A DNA stretch of 64,000 nt from Rothia similimucilaginosa (GTDB lineage Bacteria; Actinomycetota; Actinomycetes; Actinomycetales; Micrococcaceae), in contig NZ_JAOVAM010000001.1 in NCBI RefSeq assembly GCF_029850875.1, positions 1-64,000 on the forward strand, in the 5' to 3' direction. The position numbers and the translations under genes were made by a program. Below, piece by piece: positions 44,348 through 52,640 of the stretch (within the stretch, counting starts at the first letter, position 1; each line of letters opens with the position of its first letter). The notes under the pieces were generated by a model. The model was not told the origin of the DNA, ran no database searches, and saw only the letters and a program-made list of their open reading frames with translations.

Positions 44348-45742
44348 ATGACTACTGAATTCACCCACCACAGCGCCCTGAGCGACGCCGTCACCAAAAA
44401 CTTCGAAGCAAACCTGCAGACCCTCACCGAGCTCGTCGCCATTCCCTCCATCGCCTGGGAATCGCACGACCTCACCCAAGTAGACCGCAGCGCCGAAGCA
44501 GTCGCCGCGCTCGCAACCAAGGCAGGCTTCGACAACGTACGCATCGAACGCGCCACCTACACCACCGCAGACGGCACCGAAAAGCAGGGCATGCCCGCCG
44601 TCATCGCCTCCCGCCCCGCCGCAGAAGGCTACCCGACCATCCTGCTCTACGCCCACCACGACGTGCAGCCCGCCGGCGACCTCGAGCTGTGGGACACCGA
44701 CCCCTTCGTCGCAACCCGCAAGGGCGACCGACTTTACGGCCGCGGCGCAGCAGACGACAAGGCAGGCATCCTCGTGCACCTCGCCGCGCTCGCAGCCCTC
44801 AACGAAACTCTCGGCGAAGACTTCAAGCTCGGCGTGAAGCTCTTCATTGAGGGTGAAGAAGAGGCAGGCTCGCCCTCCTTCGTCTCCTTCCTCAACACCT
44901 ACCGTGAAGAACTGTCCGCCGACTACATTGTGGTTGCAGACTCCGCCAACTGGCGTGCCGGCGTACCCGCACTGACCACCAGCCTACGCGGCGTCGCATC
45001 CGGCGACATCGAAGTACGCGTCGGTAGCCACGCCATCCACTCCGGCATGTTCGGCGGCCCCATGCTCGACGCCCACACCCTCATGGCACAGCTCATCGCC
45101 ACACTGCACGACGCCACCGGCGCCGTAGCCGTCGAAGGCCTACACCGCGCCCCCGAACCCGAACTCGAATACGCCGAAGCAGACTTCCGCAACGACTCCG
45201 GAATCCTTGACACCGTACCCCTGGCAGGCACCGGTAGCGTTGCCTCCCGACTGTGGACCCAGCCGGCAATCTCCGTCATCGGCATGGACATCCCCTCCAT
45301 CGCAACCTCCTCCAACACCCTCGCCGTCGTATCCCGCGCACGCATCAGCACCCGCCTAGCACCCGGTGACAACCCCGAAAACGCACACCGCGCACTCGCC
45401 GAACACATCAAGGCACACGCACCCCACGGCGCACAGGCGAAATACACCGCCGTTGACTCCGGCATGCCCTTCGCCACCGAAGTCGACGCAGACGGCGCAC
45501 AGACCGCCCTCGACGCAATGCGCGCCGCATGGGACATCGAACCCGTACAGACCGGCATGGGCGGCTCCATCCCGTTCATCTCCGATCTGAAGGACATCTT
45601 CCCGCAGGCACAAATCCTCGTCACCGGCGTAGAAGACCCCGACACCCGCGCACACAGCGCCAACGAGTCCCTCTACATCCCGGACTTCAAGAACGCAATC
45701 CTCGCGGAGGCGCTACTGCTCAGCGCACTCGGCGCCCGCTAA
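44348..45742 (+). CDS. M20-family dipeptidase
   Basis: Zinc peptidase acting on dipeptides or similar amides in the cytoplasm. It shows LLYAHHDVQPAGDLELWDTDPF (first metal ligands), GRGAADDKAGILVHLAAL, the catalytic EGEEEAGSPSF and the dimerisation-domain GSHAIHSGMFGGPMLDAHTL. The C-terminal ligand His is in DTRAHSANESLYI. 464 residues. TAAGGT lies exactly six bases before ATG and no ribosome site is seen, so a leaderless mRNA is likely. Confidence 0.92.
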   Translation: MTTEFTHHSALSDAVTKNFEANLQTLTELVAIPSIAWESHDLTQVDRSAEAVAALATKAGFDNVRIERATYTTADGTEKQGMPAVIASRPAAEGYPTILLYAHHDVQPAGDLELWDTDPFVATRKGDRLYGRGAADDKAGILVHLAALAALNETLGEDFKLGVKLFIEGEEEAGSPSFVSFLNTYREELSADYIVVADSANWRAGVPALTTSLRGVASGDIEVRVGSHAIHSGMFGGPMLDAHTLMAQLIATLHDATGAVAVEGLHRAPEPELEYAEADFRNDSGILDTVPLAGTGSVASRLWTQPAISVIGMDIPSIATSSNTLAVVSRARISTRLAPGDNPENAHRALAEHIKAHAPHGAQAKYTAVDSGMPFATEVDADGAQTALDAMRAAWDIEPVQTGMGGSIPFISDLKDIFPQAQILVTGVEDPDTRAHSANESLYIPDFKNAILAEALLLSALGAR

Positions 45743-45808
45743 ACGCGCCCGCTAACCAGTACCCACTCGGATAGAAAGTTTCAGGAAGCGCGGGGGAGAA
45801 ACAGCCAC

Positions 45809-45852
45809 AAAAAGTGGGGGAGAAGGGTCACACACCCCAACCCCCACTTTTT
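45809..45852 (+). terminator. Terminator of the dipeptidase gene
   Basis: AAAAAGTGGGGG (45809-45820) pairs exactly with CCCCCACTTTTT (45841-45852), with a built-in T run. Confidence 0.9.
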
Positions 45853-46032
45853 CGGTATTCTAGAAGCAGAATTACATGTCAAACCCCCACACCAACACTC
45901 ACGCCCCCGGCGAACTATGCACACCCTAGGTTGTACATCAAACACCCGGGCGCGTATCGTGAAGGCTAAAACGCCCACACGCACCCACACGCGGCGCACA
46001 TGGGCAACCAACCAAACAAAAGGACAACACCA

Positions 46033-46386
46033 ATGAGTGAAACCACCACCGAACTGCCGACCCACGGCGTCAACCTCACCGAAGTAGCACAGACTAAGGT
46101 CCGCACCCTGCTCGAACAGGAAGGCCGCACTGACCTGCGCCTGCGCATCGCCGTCCAGCCCGGCGGCTGCTCCGGCCTCATCTACCAGCTCTACTTCGAC
46201 GAGCGCGTCCTCGACGGCGACGCAGTCCGCAACTTCGACGGTGTAGAAGTCATCGTCGACAAGATGAGCGCACCCTACCTCGACGGCTCCACCATCGACT
46301 TCGAAGACACCATCGAAAAGCAGGGCTTCTCCATCGACAACCCCAACGCAGCAGGCTCCTGCGCATGCGGTGACTCCTTCCACTAA
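46033..46386 (+). CDS. erpA: Iron-sulfur cluster insertion protein ErpA
   Basis: A-type carrier that passes Fe-S clusters to target proteins. It has the three conserved cysteines: one in VQPGGCSGLIYQL and two in the C-terminal GSCACGDSFH. 117 residues. I start at ATG 46033 with AAAAGGA upstream; an in-frame ATG 33 bases earlier lacks a ribosome site. It works downstream of the SufBCD machine encoded at 11397-14906. Confidence 0.93.
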   Translation: MSETTTELPTHGVNLTEVAQTKVRTLLEQEGRTDLRLRIAVQPGGCSGLIYQLYFDERVLDGDAVRNFDGVEVIVDKMSAPYLDGSTIDFEDTIEKQGFSIDNPNAAGSCACGDSFH

Positions 46387-46430
46387 ACCGAAGGCACCCA
46401 CCCGCGCCACTAAAGCGCAACACGCCTAAC

Positions 46431-46484
46431 AAACCCCCGTCTCGCATACTGCGACCAACCATGCAGATACGCGGCGGGGGTTTT
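46431..46484 (+). terminator. Terminator of erpA, overlapping the trpD promoter
   Basis: AAACCCCCG (46431-46439) pairs with CGGGGGTTT (46475-46483), with inner CTGC/GCAG and a T run. The trpD -10-like TACACT (46484-46489) begins right at its end. Confidence 0.75.
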
Positions 46485-46495
46485 ACACTTAACAC

Positions 46496-47566
46496 ATGAC
46501 TACGCACGAAATCACCTGGAAATACATCCTCAACCAGCTCGTCAAACACCAAAACCTCACCGACACCGAAGTCGCCTGGGCAATGGACCAAATCATGACC
46601 GGCCAAACCGAACAGCCGATCCTCGCATCCTTCCTCACCGCCCTCCACTCCAAAGGCGAAACCCCCGAAGAACTCGGCGCACTCGCAGCCGGCATGATTG
46701 CCAAAGCCGAAACCGTCGACATCGACCCCCACGCCGTAGACATCGTCGGCACCGGCGGCGACCAGCAAAACACCGTCAACATCTCCACCATGGCAGCCCT
46801 CGTCATCGCAGGCACCGGCGCCACCGTCGTCAAGCACGGCAACCGTGCATCCACCTCCAAATCCGGCTCCGCAGACGTCCTCGAAGCCCTCGGAATCCGC
46901 CTCGACATGCCCATTCCCGCAGTCGCCGAATGCGCTCGCGAGACCGGCATCACGTTCCTGTTTGCGATGACCTTCCACCCGGCAATGCGCCACGTGGGCC
47001 CGACTCGCCGCCTGCTGGGCATTCCGACCGCTTTCAACTACCTGGGTCCCATGACGAACCCGGCTCGCGTGAAGTCCTCAGCTATCGGTGTTGCTAACCC
47101 GGTCATGGCTGAGAAGATGGCTCACGTCTTCGCGGAGCGCGGAGATCACGCCCTGATTTTCCGTGGTGATGACGGCCTGGATGAGCTGACCATCGCCACC
47201 ACGAGCTGCCTGTGGGAGGCCGTAGACGGTGAACTGACCGAGTACCGTTTTGATCCGACCGAATATGGTCTGCAGAACGCACCGCTGGAGCAGTTGCGTG
47301 GCGGCGACGCCGAGTACAACGCGGGCGTTTTCCGTGCAATTTTGGCGGGGGAGGGCGAGGCCCCGAAGAGCCCGCTGCGTGCCATTCACGATGCTGTGAT
47401 GATGAACGCTGCCGCTGGCCTGGTCGCGTACCGCCCGACCAACGGCGAAAGCTTTGAGGCCCGCTTCACGCAGGCTTTGGCTGATGCACGCGAATCTATT
47501 GCATCCGGTGCAGCAGAGCGCGTGCTCAATGCCTGGGTAGAGTTCAGCTCCAAGCATGCAGAATAA
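46496..47566 (+). CDS. trpD: Anthranilate phosphoribosyltransferase
   Basis: Second committed step of tryptophan synthesis: joins anthranilate and phosphoribosyl pyrophosphate. Motifs are GTGGDQQNTVNIST, VKHGNRASTSKSGSADVLEALG and HPAMRHVGPTRRLLGIPTAFN, followed by LGPMTNPA. 356 residues. It is separate from other trp genes here. No ribosome site is present; TACACT lies exactly six bases before ATG, so the mRNA is probably leaderless. Codon use shifts from C-ending in the first half to mixed in the second half (from about 46930). Confidence 0.94.
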   Translation: MTTHEITWKYILNQLVKHQNLTDTEVAWAMDQIMTGQTEQPILASFLTALHSKGETPEELGALAAGMIAKAETVDIDPHAVDIVGTGGDQQNTVNISTMAALVIAGTGATVVKHGNRASTSKSGSADVLEALGIRLDMPIPAVAECARETGITFLFAMTFHPAMRHVGPTRRLLGIPTAFNYLGPMTNPARVKSSAIGVANPVMAEKMAHVFAERGDHALIFRGDDGLDELTIATTSCLWEAVDGELTEYRFDPTEYGLQNAPLEQLRGGDAEYNAGVFRAILAGEGEAPKSPLRAIHDAVMMNAAAGLVAYRPTNGESFEARFTQALADARESIASGAAERVLNAWVEFSSKHAE

Positions 47567-47590
47567 AGAAGCCTAGTAGCTGATGATAGG

Positions 47591-47637
47591 CACCCGAGAT
47601 GGGGCGCACTGAATGGTGTGAGCTTGTCTCGGGTGTT
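47591..47637 (+). terminator. Terminator of trpD
   Basis: CACCCGAGA (47591-47599) pairs exactly with TCTCGGGTG (47627-47635), with inner GCGCAC/GTGTGAGC pairing, followed by TTTGT. Confidence 0.8.
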
Positions 47638-47639
47638 TG

Positions 47640-48095
47640 TCGTTTAACGGGACGTACTGAGGAGTCAGAGGTTCGGAGCATGTGAGCGTACGGCTAGTTG
47701 AGGTGGGCTGAGCGCAGAGAAAGATGCGAGGGGCGCGGATCCCGAATGGAACAGTGCAGTCGCAACAGTTGCATTATCAGGAGCCCCGGTTTGGTCCGTG
47801 CCAGCTAGAGCGTATAAACCATCCGTGGGCAGCCGGTGGGGTAGTGAAAAATAGGTTTACTTTACATAATGTATATTATCGGCTTTTTAGGGAGGTCTAG
47901 AATGAACCCAAGATTCCCCGTATCTAAATAAAGTCTTAACAGTTCATGTATTAACCTTACCCGGTCACCAGAACCGTCGACAGTACTCAATCCACCTGGA
48001 ATAATGGATATACCCCGCATCACGAAGGTGTTCTTGCCTCGTGTACAGATTTAGTGTCAACCACGCCGGTTGATGTACATCAAAGGAGAAAACTC
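47640..48095. other. Gene-free region upstream of the NfeD/SPFH pair
   Basis: No normal gene. A small palindromic AT-rich site ATAAT-GTAT-ATTAT lies near 47866-47879. An AGGGAGG ribosome-like site precedes a 9-codon frame at 47902-47931, too short to call. The promoter of the NfeD gene is probably in 47860-48060. Confidence 0.45.
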
Positions 48096-48545
48096 GTGGA
48101 TTGGCTTTTTGGGACACCCTGGACACTTTGGGTCGCACTCGCACTCGTTTTCGCCGTTATAGAAATGCTCAGCCTCGACCTGTTCTTTCTCATGCTGGCA
48201 ATTAGTGCAGGCGTCACTGCAGCAATATCACCCTTCGTGGATAACATGTTGATTCGAACCGTTATTTTCGTGGTGACCTGCCTGATTCTGGTTCTTGGTC
48301 TGCGCCCGCCGCTGCTGAAAAAACTTAATAAAACAGCCACCGGAGCTGTCACTAATGCCGAAGCACTCATTGGTTCTGAGGTGCGCGTCACTCAAGACGT
48401 GACTAGTGAAACCGGCTTGGTGGTACTATCGGGCGACACTTGGACGGCGCGCACCGCCTCCGGAACGCTTGTTGCAGGATCACACGCGAGGGTGCGAGCC
48501 ATCGAGGGTGCTACTGCAATCGTAGAGCCTCTCCCCTACGCTTAA
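48096..48545 (+). CDS. NfeD family membrane protein
   Basis: A 149-residue protein with two or three hydrophobic segments in the first ~75 residues (WTLWVALALVFAVIEMLSLD; then FVVTCLILVLGLRPP) and a C-terminal OB-fold of the NfeD type (ALIGSEVRVTQDV ... GDTWTARTASGTLVAGSHARV). NfeD proteins pair with SPFH/stomatin-like proteins in membrane microdomains; such a gene follows directly. GTG 48096 has AGGAG at 7 bases. Lacks the protease domain of long NfeD forms. Confidence 0.87.
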   Translation: MDWLFGTPWTLWVALALVFAVIEMLSLDLFFLMLAISAGVTAAISPFVDNMLIRTVIFVVTCLILVLGLRPPLLKKLNKTATGAVTNAEALIGSEVRVTQDVTSETGLVVLSGDTWTARTASGTLVAGSHARVRAIEGATAIVEPLPYA

Positions 48546-48622
48546 GACCCATCTGAATACCGGCTCTAGAAGCAGGTTCAGATACAAAAACACACCATAT
48601 AACTCACCCATAAGGAGAAGCA

Positions 48623-49618
48623 ATGCCTATCAGCCTTATTTTGACAGTCCTACTCATTCTCTTTGTACTGACGATGCTCGCAAAGACCGTGCGCGTTATC
48701 CCGCAGGGACGAGCCGGCATCGTCGAACGACTGGGTAAGTTCCACGCCGTTCTCAACCCCGGCCTGCACATCGTCATCCCCGTGATTGACCGTGTGCTGC
48801 CCCTGATTGACCTGCGTGAACAGGTCGTTTCCTTCCCCTCGCAGTCTGTGATCACCGAAGATAACCTCGTGGTCGGCATCGACACCGTCGTGTACTTCCA
48901 GGTCACCGACCCCCGCTCGGCGACCTACGAAATTACCAACTACATTCGCGCCGTGGATGAACTGACCAGCGCAACTCTGCGTAATGTCGTCGGTGGCCTG
49001 AACCTGGAGCAGACCCTCACCTCCCGCGACCAGATCAACGCGGAGCTGCGAGGGGTACTCGACTCAACCACCGGACGCTGGGGCCTGCGCGTCTCCCGCG
49101 TGGATATCAAGGAAATCCAGCCCCCGGCATCCATTCAGGACTCCATGGAGAAGCAGATGCGTGCAGAGCGTGACCGCCGCGCCGCAATCCTCACCGCAGA
49201 AGGCCAGAAGCAGTCCGACATTCTGACCGCAGAGGGCGAATCCCGCGCAGCCATCCTGCGTGCAGAGGGTGAAAAACAGGCACAGATCCTTCGTGCAGAA
49301 GGTGACGCACAGTCCGCAATCCTGCGGGCAAACGGTGAAGCAGAAGCCGTGCAGAAGGTCTTCGCGGCAATCCACGAATCCAACCCCAGCCAGCAGTTGC
49401 TCACCTACCAGTACCTGCAGACCCTGCCCAAGCTCGCCGAAGGTGACGCCAACAAGCTCTGGTTCATCCCGACCGAACTCGGCGATGCACTGCGCGGTCT
49501 GGGCAACGCATTTGGCACCCTGCCCGCATCCGACCTGGCAGGCGCACCGAAGAAGCCTGCAGCGGCGGCACCCAAGAGCGCACCGCAGGCATCCGGAAGC
49601 TACGGCATCAACAGCTAA
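48623..49618 (+). CDS. SPFH-domain (stomatin/QmcA-like) membrane protein
   Basis: Membrane-anchored scaffold of 331 residues. One N-terminal hydrophobic segment (~3-20) is followed by the SPFH/band-7 domain (VIPQGRAGIVERLGKF, DLREQVVSFPSQSVITEDN, VDIKEIQPPASIQDSMEKQM). Then comes a coiled-coil of five 11-residue repeats (ILTAEGQKQSD, ILTAEGESRAA, ILRAEGEKQAQ, ILRAEGDAQSA, ILRANGEAEAV; ~190-245). The tail is Pro/Ala/Lys-rich. It pairs with the NfeD gene 77 bases upstream. Probably organises membrane protein quality control; inferred from family. Confidence 0.9.
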   Translation: MPISLILTVLLILFVLTMLAKTVRVIPQGRAGIVERLGKFHAVLNPGLHIVIPVIDRVLPLIDLREQVVSFPSQSVITEDNLVVGIDTVVYFQVTDPRSATYEITNYIRAVDELTSATLRNVVGGLNLEQTLTSRDQINAELRGVLDSTTGRWGLRVSRVDIKEIQPPASIQDSMEKQMRAERDRRAAILTAEGQKQSDILTAEGESRAAILRAEGEKQAQILRAEGDAQSAILRANGEAEAVQKVFAAIHESNPSQQLLTYQYLQTLPKLAEGDANKLWFIPTELGDALRGLGNAFGTLPASDLAGAPKKPAAAAPKSAPQASGSYGINS

Positions 49619-49807
49619 ACGCGAAATCTAACGCATAAAAAGGCGTGAATTACCAAAAATCACGCCGAATAAACACCACCACGCTGGGCAGGTGGAGACT
49701 ATTACCGATATAATAGATGTTTTGTAAACGTTCGAGGGAATAGCTCTCCCCCGCCCAACGTTACGCCTAAAGCGCCAAAGAGCGCACCCGACGACACTGG
49801 AGGAAAA

Positions 49808-50146
49808 ATGAGCGATCGTAGCCTGCGCGGTATGCGCCTGGGTTCCCAGTCGATGGAAACCGAATCGAACGTACAGCCCGCGCCCCGCCAGCGCGTCGAA
49901 TACCGTACCGCAGACGGTGACCGCGTTTTCGTGACCTTCGCGGCAGAAGCAGAAATCCCCTCGGTATGGACCGCAAAGTCCGGTAAGGAAGCCTACCTCG
50001 TCAACGGCGACTCCACCGCAGACGCCGAAGAGGGGAAGCCCGCACGTACCCACTGGGATATGCTCATGGAACGTCGTAGCATCGAAGAGCTGGAAAAGAC
50101 TCTGGAAGGCCGCTTGGAATACTACCGCAAGCACTACGCGCTCTAA
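49808..50146 (+). CDS. rbpA: RNA polymerase-binding protein RbpA
   Basis: Actinobacterial transcription factor that binds the primary sigma factor and stabilises the open promoter complex. It has RSLRGMRLGSQSMETE at the start (core-binding tail), PAPRQRVEYRTADGDRVFV, and the sigma-interacting C-terminus ARTHWDMLMERRSIEELE. 112 residues. It has no cysteines, so the central fold is zinc-free here. AGGA lies upstream of ATG. Its presence is good evidence for an actinobacterium. Confidence 0.96.
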   Translation: MSDRSLRGMRLGSQSMETESNVQPAPRQRVEYRTADGDRVFVTFAAEAEIPSVWTAKSGKEAYLVNGDSTADAEEGKPARTHWDMLMERRSIEELEKTLEGRLEYYRKHYAL

Positions 50147-50175
50147 AAGCACCGTAGACATGCTGTAGAAACGCT

Positions 50176-50225
50176 GTAGAAGCCCGCTAAGAGCAACTCG
50201 CACTTTAGCGGGCTTCTACCGTTTT
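50176..50225 (+). terminator. Terminator of rbpA
   Basis: GTAGAAGCCCGCTAA (50176-50190) pairs exactly with 50205-50219, followed by CGTTTT. Confidence 0.88.
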
Positions 50226-50278
50226 AGCGCTGACTCCGTGGGTACATGAGCCAGGAAAGAGCGCTACACAAAGCGTAA

Positions 50279-50323
50279 AAAGATAGAGGCGGATACGTTA
50301 CGTATCCGCCTCTATCTTTCGTT
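50279..50323. terminator. Terminator of the mannosyltransferase gene (bidirectional form)
   Basis: A perfect 19-bp stem (50279-50297 with 50301-50319) with a 3-base loop; A/T ends give a T run in both directions. It lies 48 bases after the end of the minus-strand glycosyltransferase gene. Confidence 0.85.
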
Positions 50324-50366
50324 TAAAGCTTAGGCGCGAGAAGCATCTGCGCAAAAAGCTACCGGC

Positions 50367-51101
50367 TTACTTGCCCAGGGCCTTCTTCAGCTTCTGAACG
50401 CGGTTAGCCATGCCCCAGCGAGTCACCTTAGACATAGAGTCAAAGATAATGTTGCCGTCCATCTTCGAAGCGCCAATCTCACGCTCAACAAAAGTAATCG
50501 GAACCTCAACAATGTTCAGGCCAGCCTGCTCAGAACGCCACGCCAGATCAACCTGGAATACGTAGCCCTTCGAGTCGATACCCTCAAGGTTCAGACGCTG
50601 CAGGGCCTCACGACGGTACGCACGGAAACCAGCGGTGATGTCCTTAATGGAGGTACCCAGAATCAGGCGGGTGTACAGGTTAGCGCCGCGAGAGAGAATC
50701 TGGCGGTGAGCCGGCCAGTTCTTGGTCTTGCCGCCGGGAACGTAACGCGAACCAATAGCCAGGTCAGCGCCTGCCTCCACAGCACGAACCAGAGAAGGAA
50801 GCTGCTCAGGCTGGTGCGAGCAGTCAGCGTCCATCTCAATCAGAACGTCGTAGCCTGCTTCAAGGCCCCAATCGAAGCCAGCGAGGTATGCGCCACCCAG
50901 ACCGTCCTTAACGGTGCGGTGCAGAACGTGAATCTGGGAATCCTTAGCTGATAGCTCATCAGCAATCTGACCGGTACCATCGGGGCTGTTATCATCCACC
51001 ACGAGAATATCCACCTCGGGTGCTGCCTTGCGAAGACGCTCTACCACGATGGGCAGGTTCTCCTTCTCGTTATACGTTGGGATGACAGTTAGAACGCGCA
51101 T
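50367..51101 (-). CDS. Polyprenol monophosphomannose synthase (GT2)
   Basis: Transfers mannose from GDP-mannose to polyprenyl phosphate, supplying the mannose donor for membrane and wall glycans. The GT2 motifs are [30 protein letters not shown], the metal-binding [14 protein letters not shown] and [14 protein letters not shown]. 244 residues, domain without membrane segments, as in Ppm1 domain-1 or Dpm1. A GGGAG ribosome site precedes ATG 51101. Confidence 0.92.
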   Translation of the reverse strand: MRVLTVIPTYNEKENLPIVVERLRKAAPEVDILVVDDNSPDGTGQIADELSAKDSQIHVLHRTVKDGLGGAYLAGFDWGLEAGYDVLIEMDADCSHQPEQLPSLVRAVEAGADLAIGSRYVPGGKTKNWPAHRQILSRGANLYTRLILGTSIKDITAGFRAYRREALQRLNLEGIDSKGYVFQVDLAWRSEQAGLNIVEVPITFVEREIGASKMDGNIIFDSMSKVTRWGMANRVQKLKKALGK

Positions 51102-51232
51102 ATTACTCCCTCACAGGTGCATATAAAACAGGCAGTTTAGGTATCCATTATACCGGGTAAACATTTGAGCAACTGAACCATTGGGGGCCTCTACTGCTCT
51201 AAACCGCCTAAAAAGTGTTGACAAGCTAAAAA

Positions 51233-52411
51233 TTATTTACCTTCAGTGTAAATAGATTCCAGGACGGGCAGTTCCACATGCTCATCCAGCACCGGAAGCA
51301 GCGGAATGCGAGCGCGAGGGTCAGTACTCCACGATGCTACGCGGGAGTCGGGCGCCTGGACCATGAGGGCTTCGACGCGCCACTGTGCTACGTATGCGGG
51401 GGTGTCGGGGGTTAGCTGGCCGGTGAAGGGGTTTTCTTCGTGTGCGAGGCGGTATACGCCGCGGGTGAGGGCGGCGAAAGCGCTGCGGGCGGAGATGCCA
51501 TGTTCGTCGTTGACGAGTTCGCGGATGAGGGACCAGGTGCCGGGTGCGTAGAGCTGAGTGTCAGAGCCGAGCGCAATGGAGGTGCCAACTGCGTTTGCGC
51601 GGCGTGCTACGGAGGCTACCGACTCACGCGCCTCTCCCCCAGCGTGTGCGAGGAGTGCCTGGACGGTGTCGCTGGCTGCTTCATCTTCTTCGGGTTCGCA
51701 GACGCTCAGACCGAGGTTGATGCGTGCTTCTGCCAGTTTGGTGAGGTATTCGTCGGTGACGGGGTCTTGCGGGGTGCTGATTGTTGCGTCGAGGCGTATG
51801 GACAGCCAGGGGTGGTTTTTGCGTACGGTGAGTGCGGCATCGGCTGCGGTGGTGAAGCCGGTGGATGCATCTATAGAGAGCAGGAGTGCGGCGTCTTCGG
51901 CTACCTGCGCTGCTGCGGGGGCCTCGGTGGGTGCGACAAAGATGCCGACCAGCTGCAGGCCCTTGACGGCGCGTTCGCCTTCGGTGAGGGGGCGTAGTGC
52001 CTTGATGGCACTGATTAGTTCGTCGGTCTCAATGCCGGTGGCGTTGAGGATGAAGCGGATGTCGGGTGTGCCGTGTTCGGCGCTGTAGTAGCTGAGAGCG
52101 GAGACGAGGTCGGGGACGTCCTCCATGCCGGCGAGTAGGGTGTGCGTGTGGTAGCCGGCTGCGCGGTATGCCTGCAGGTAGTCGAGGATTTCGGGTGCTT
52201 CCTTGCCTGTGACCGGTGCCAGTGCGCGCGCGAAGGCGGGGGTTAGTAAGGCGCCGTCAAGTTCGGTGATGGTAGCTGACTCGTCAGCAATTGAACGTGC
52301 GCCTGAATCGGAACCAACCCAGCGGACGAATCCGTCTTCGACTAGCATTGCGGTTGCGTACGGGTCGACCGGGCTGTACACGCTACCATCTACAAAAATA
52401 CGGGTAGACAT
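51233..52411 (-). CDS. Amidohydrolase-like protein lacking metal ligands
   Basis: A 392-residue protein with the outline of an imidazolonepropionase/dihydroorotase-type amidohydrolase: a small N-terminal beta domain (VDGSVYSPVDPYATAMLVEDG), GALLTPAFARALAPV where the family has TPAFVDAHVH, and a C-terminal FAALTRGVYRLAHEENPFTGQLTPDTPAYVAQW. The HxH metal site is absent, so normal hydrolytic activity is doubtful. ATG 52411 has AAAGGATT upstream. It stands alone between ppm-like and helY genes. Confidence 0.78.
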   Translation of the reverse strand: MSTRIFVDGSVYSPVDPYATAMLVEDGFVRWVGSDSGARSIADESATITELDGALLTPAFARALAPVTGKEAPEILDYLQAYRAAGYHTHTLLAGMEDVPDLVSALSYYSAEHGTPDIRFILNATGIETDELISAIKALRPLTEGERAVKGLQLVGIFVAPTEAPAAAQVAEDAALLLSIDASTGFTTAADAALTVRKNHPWLSIRLDATISTPQDPVTDEYLTKLAEARINLGLSVCEPEEDEAASDTVQALLAHAGGEARESVASVARRANAVGTSIALGSDTQLYAPGTWSLIRELVNDEHGISARSAFAALTRGVYRLAHEENPFTGQLTPDTPAYVAQWRVEALMVQAPDSRVASWSTDPRARIPLLPVLDEHVELPVLESIYTEGK

Positions 52412-52640
52412 TAGAATCCTTTCACCGTTGAGGCGCGCCGAAAGCGCACACGAGGGCGGGTACTTCAGTTGTGCCCGCGTAGCTCAGCTGAGCATCTCAT
52501 TTGAGTATAGAAGCACCCCCGCTACCTACGGTAGTTCGTTCGTCCTTAGATGAGGGGGAACTTAGATGATGCAGAACAATGCACAGTGGCGGGGGTGGTA
52601 GCCCGAACCGGTTGGGTACGGTGTAGCACTGAGGTGCGGG

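Noticed and set aside
44222-44779. Extension of the DUF3043 frame upstream over the dipeptidase gene
   Set aside because: The family N-terminus begins at GTG 44221; the extension is antisense to a sure gene and is Gly/Cys/Val-rich noise.
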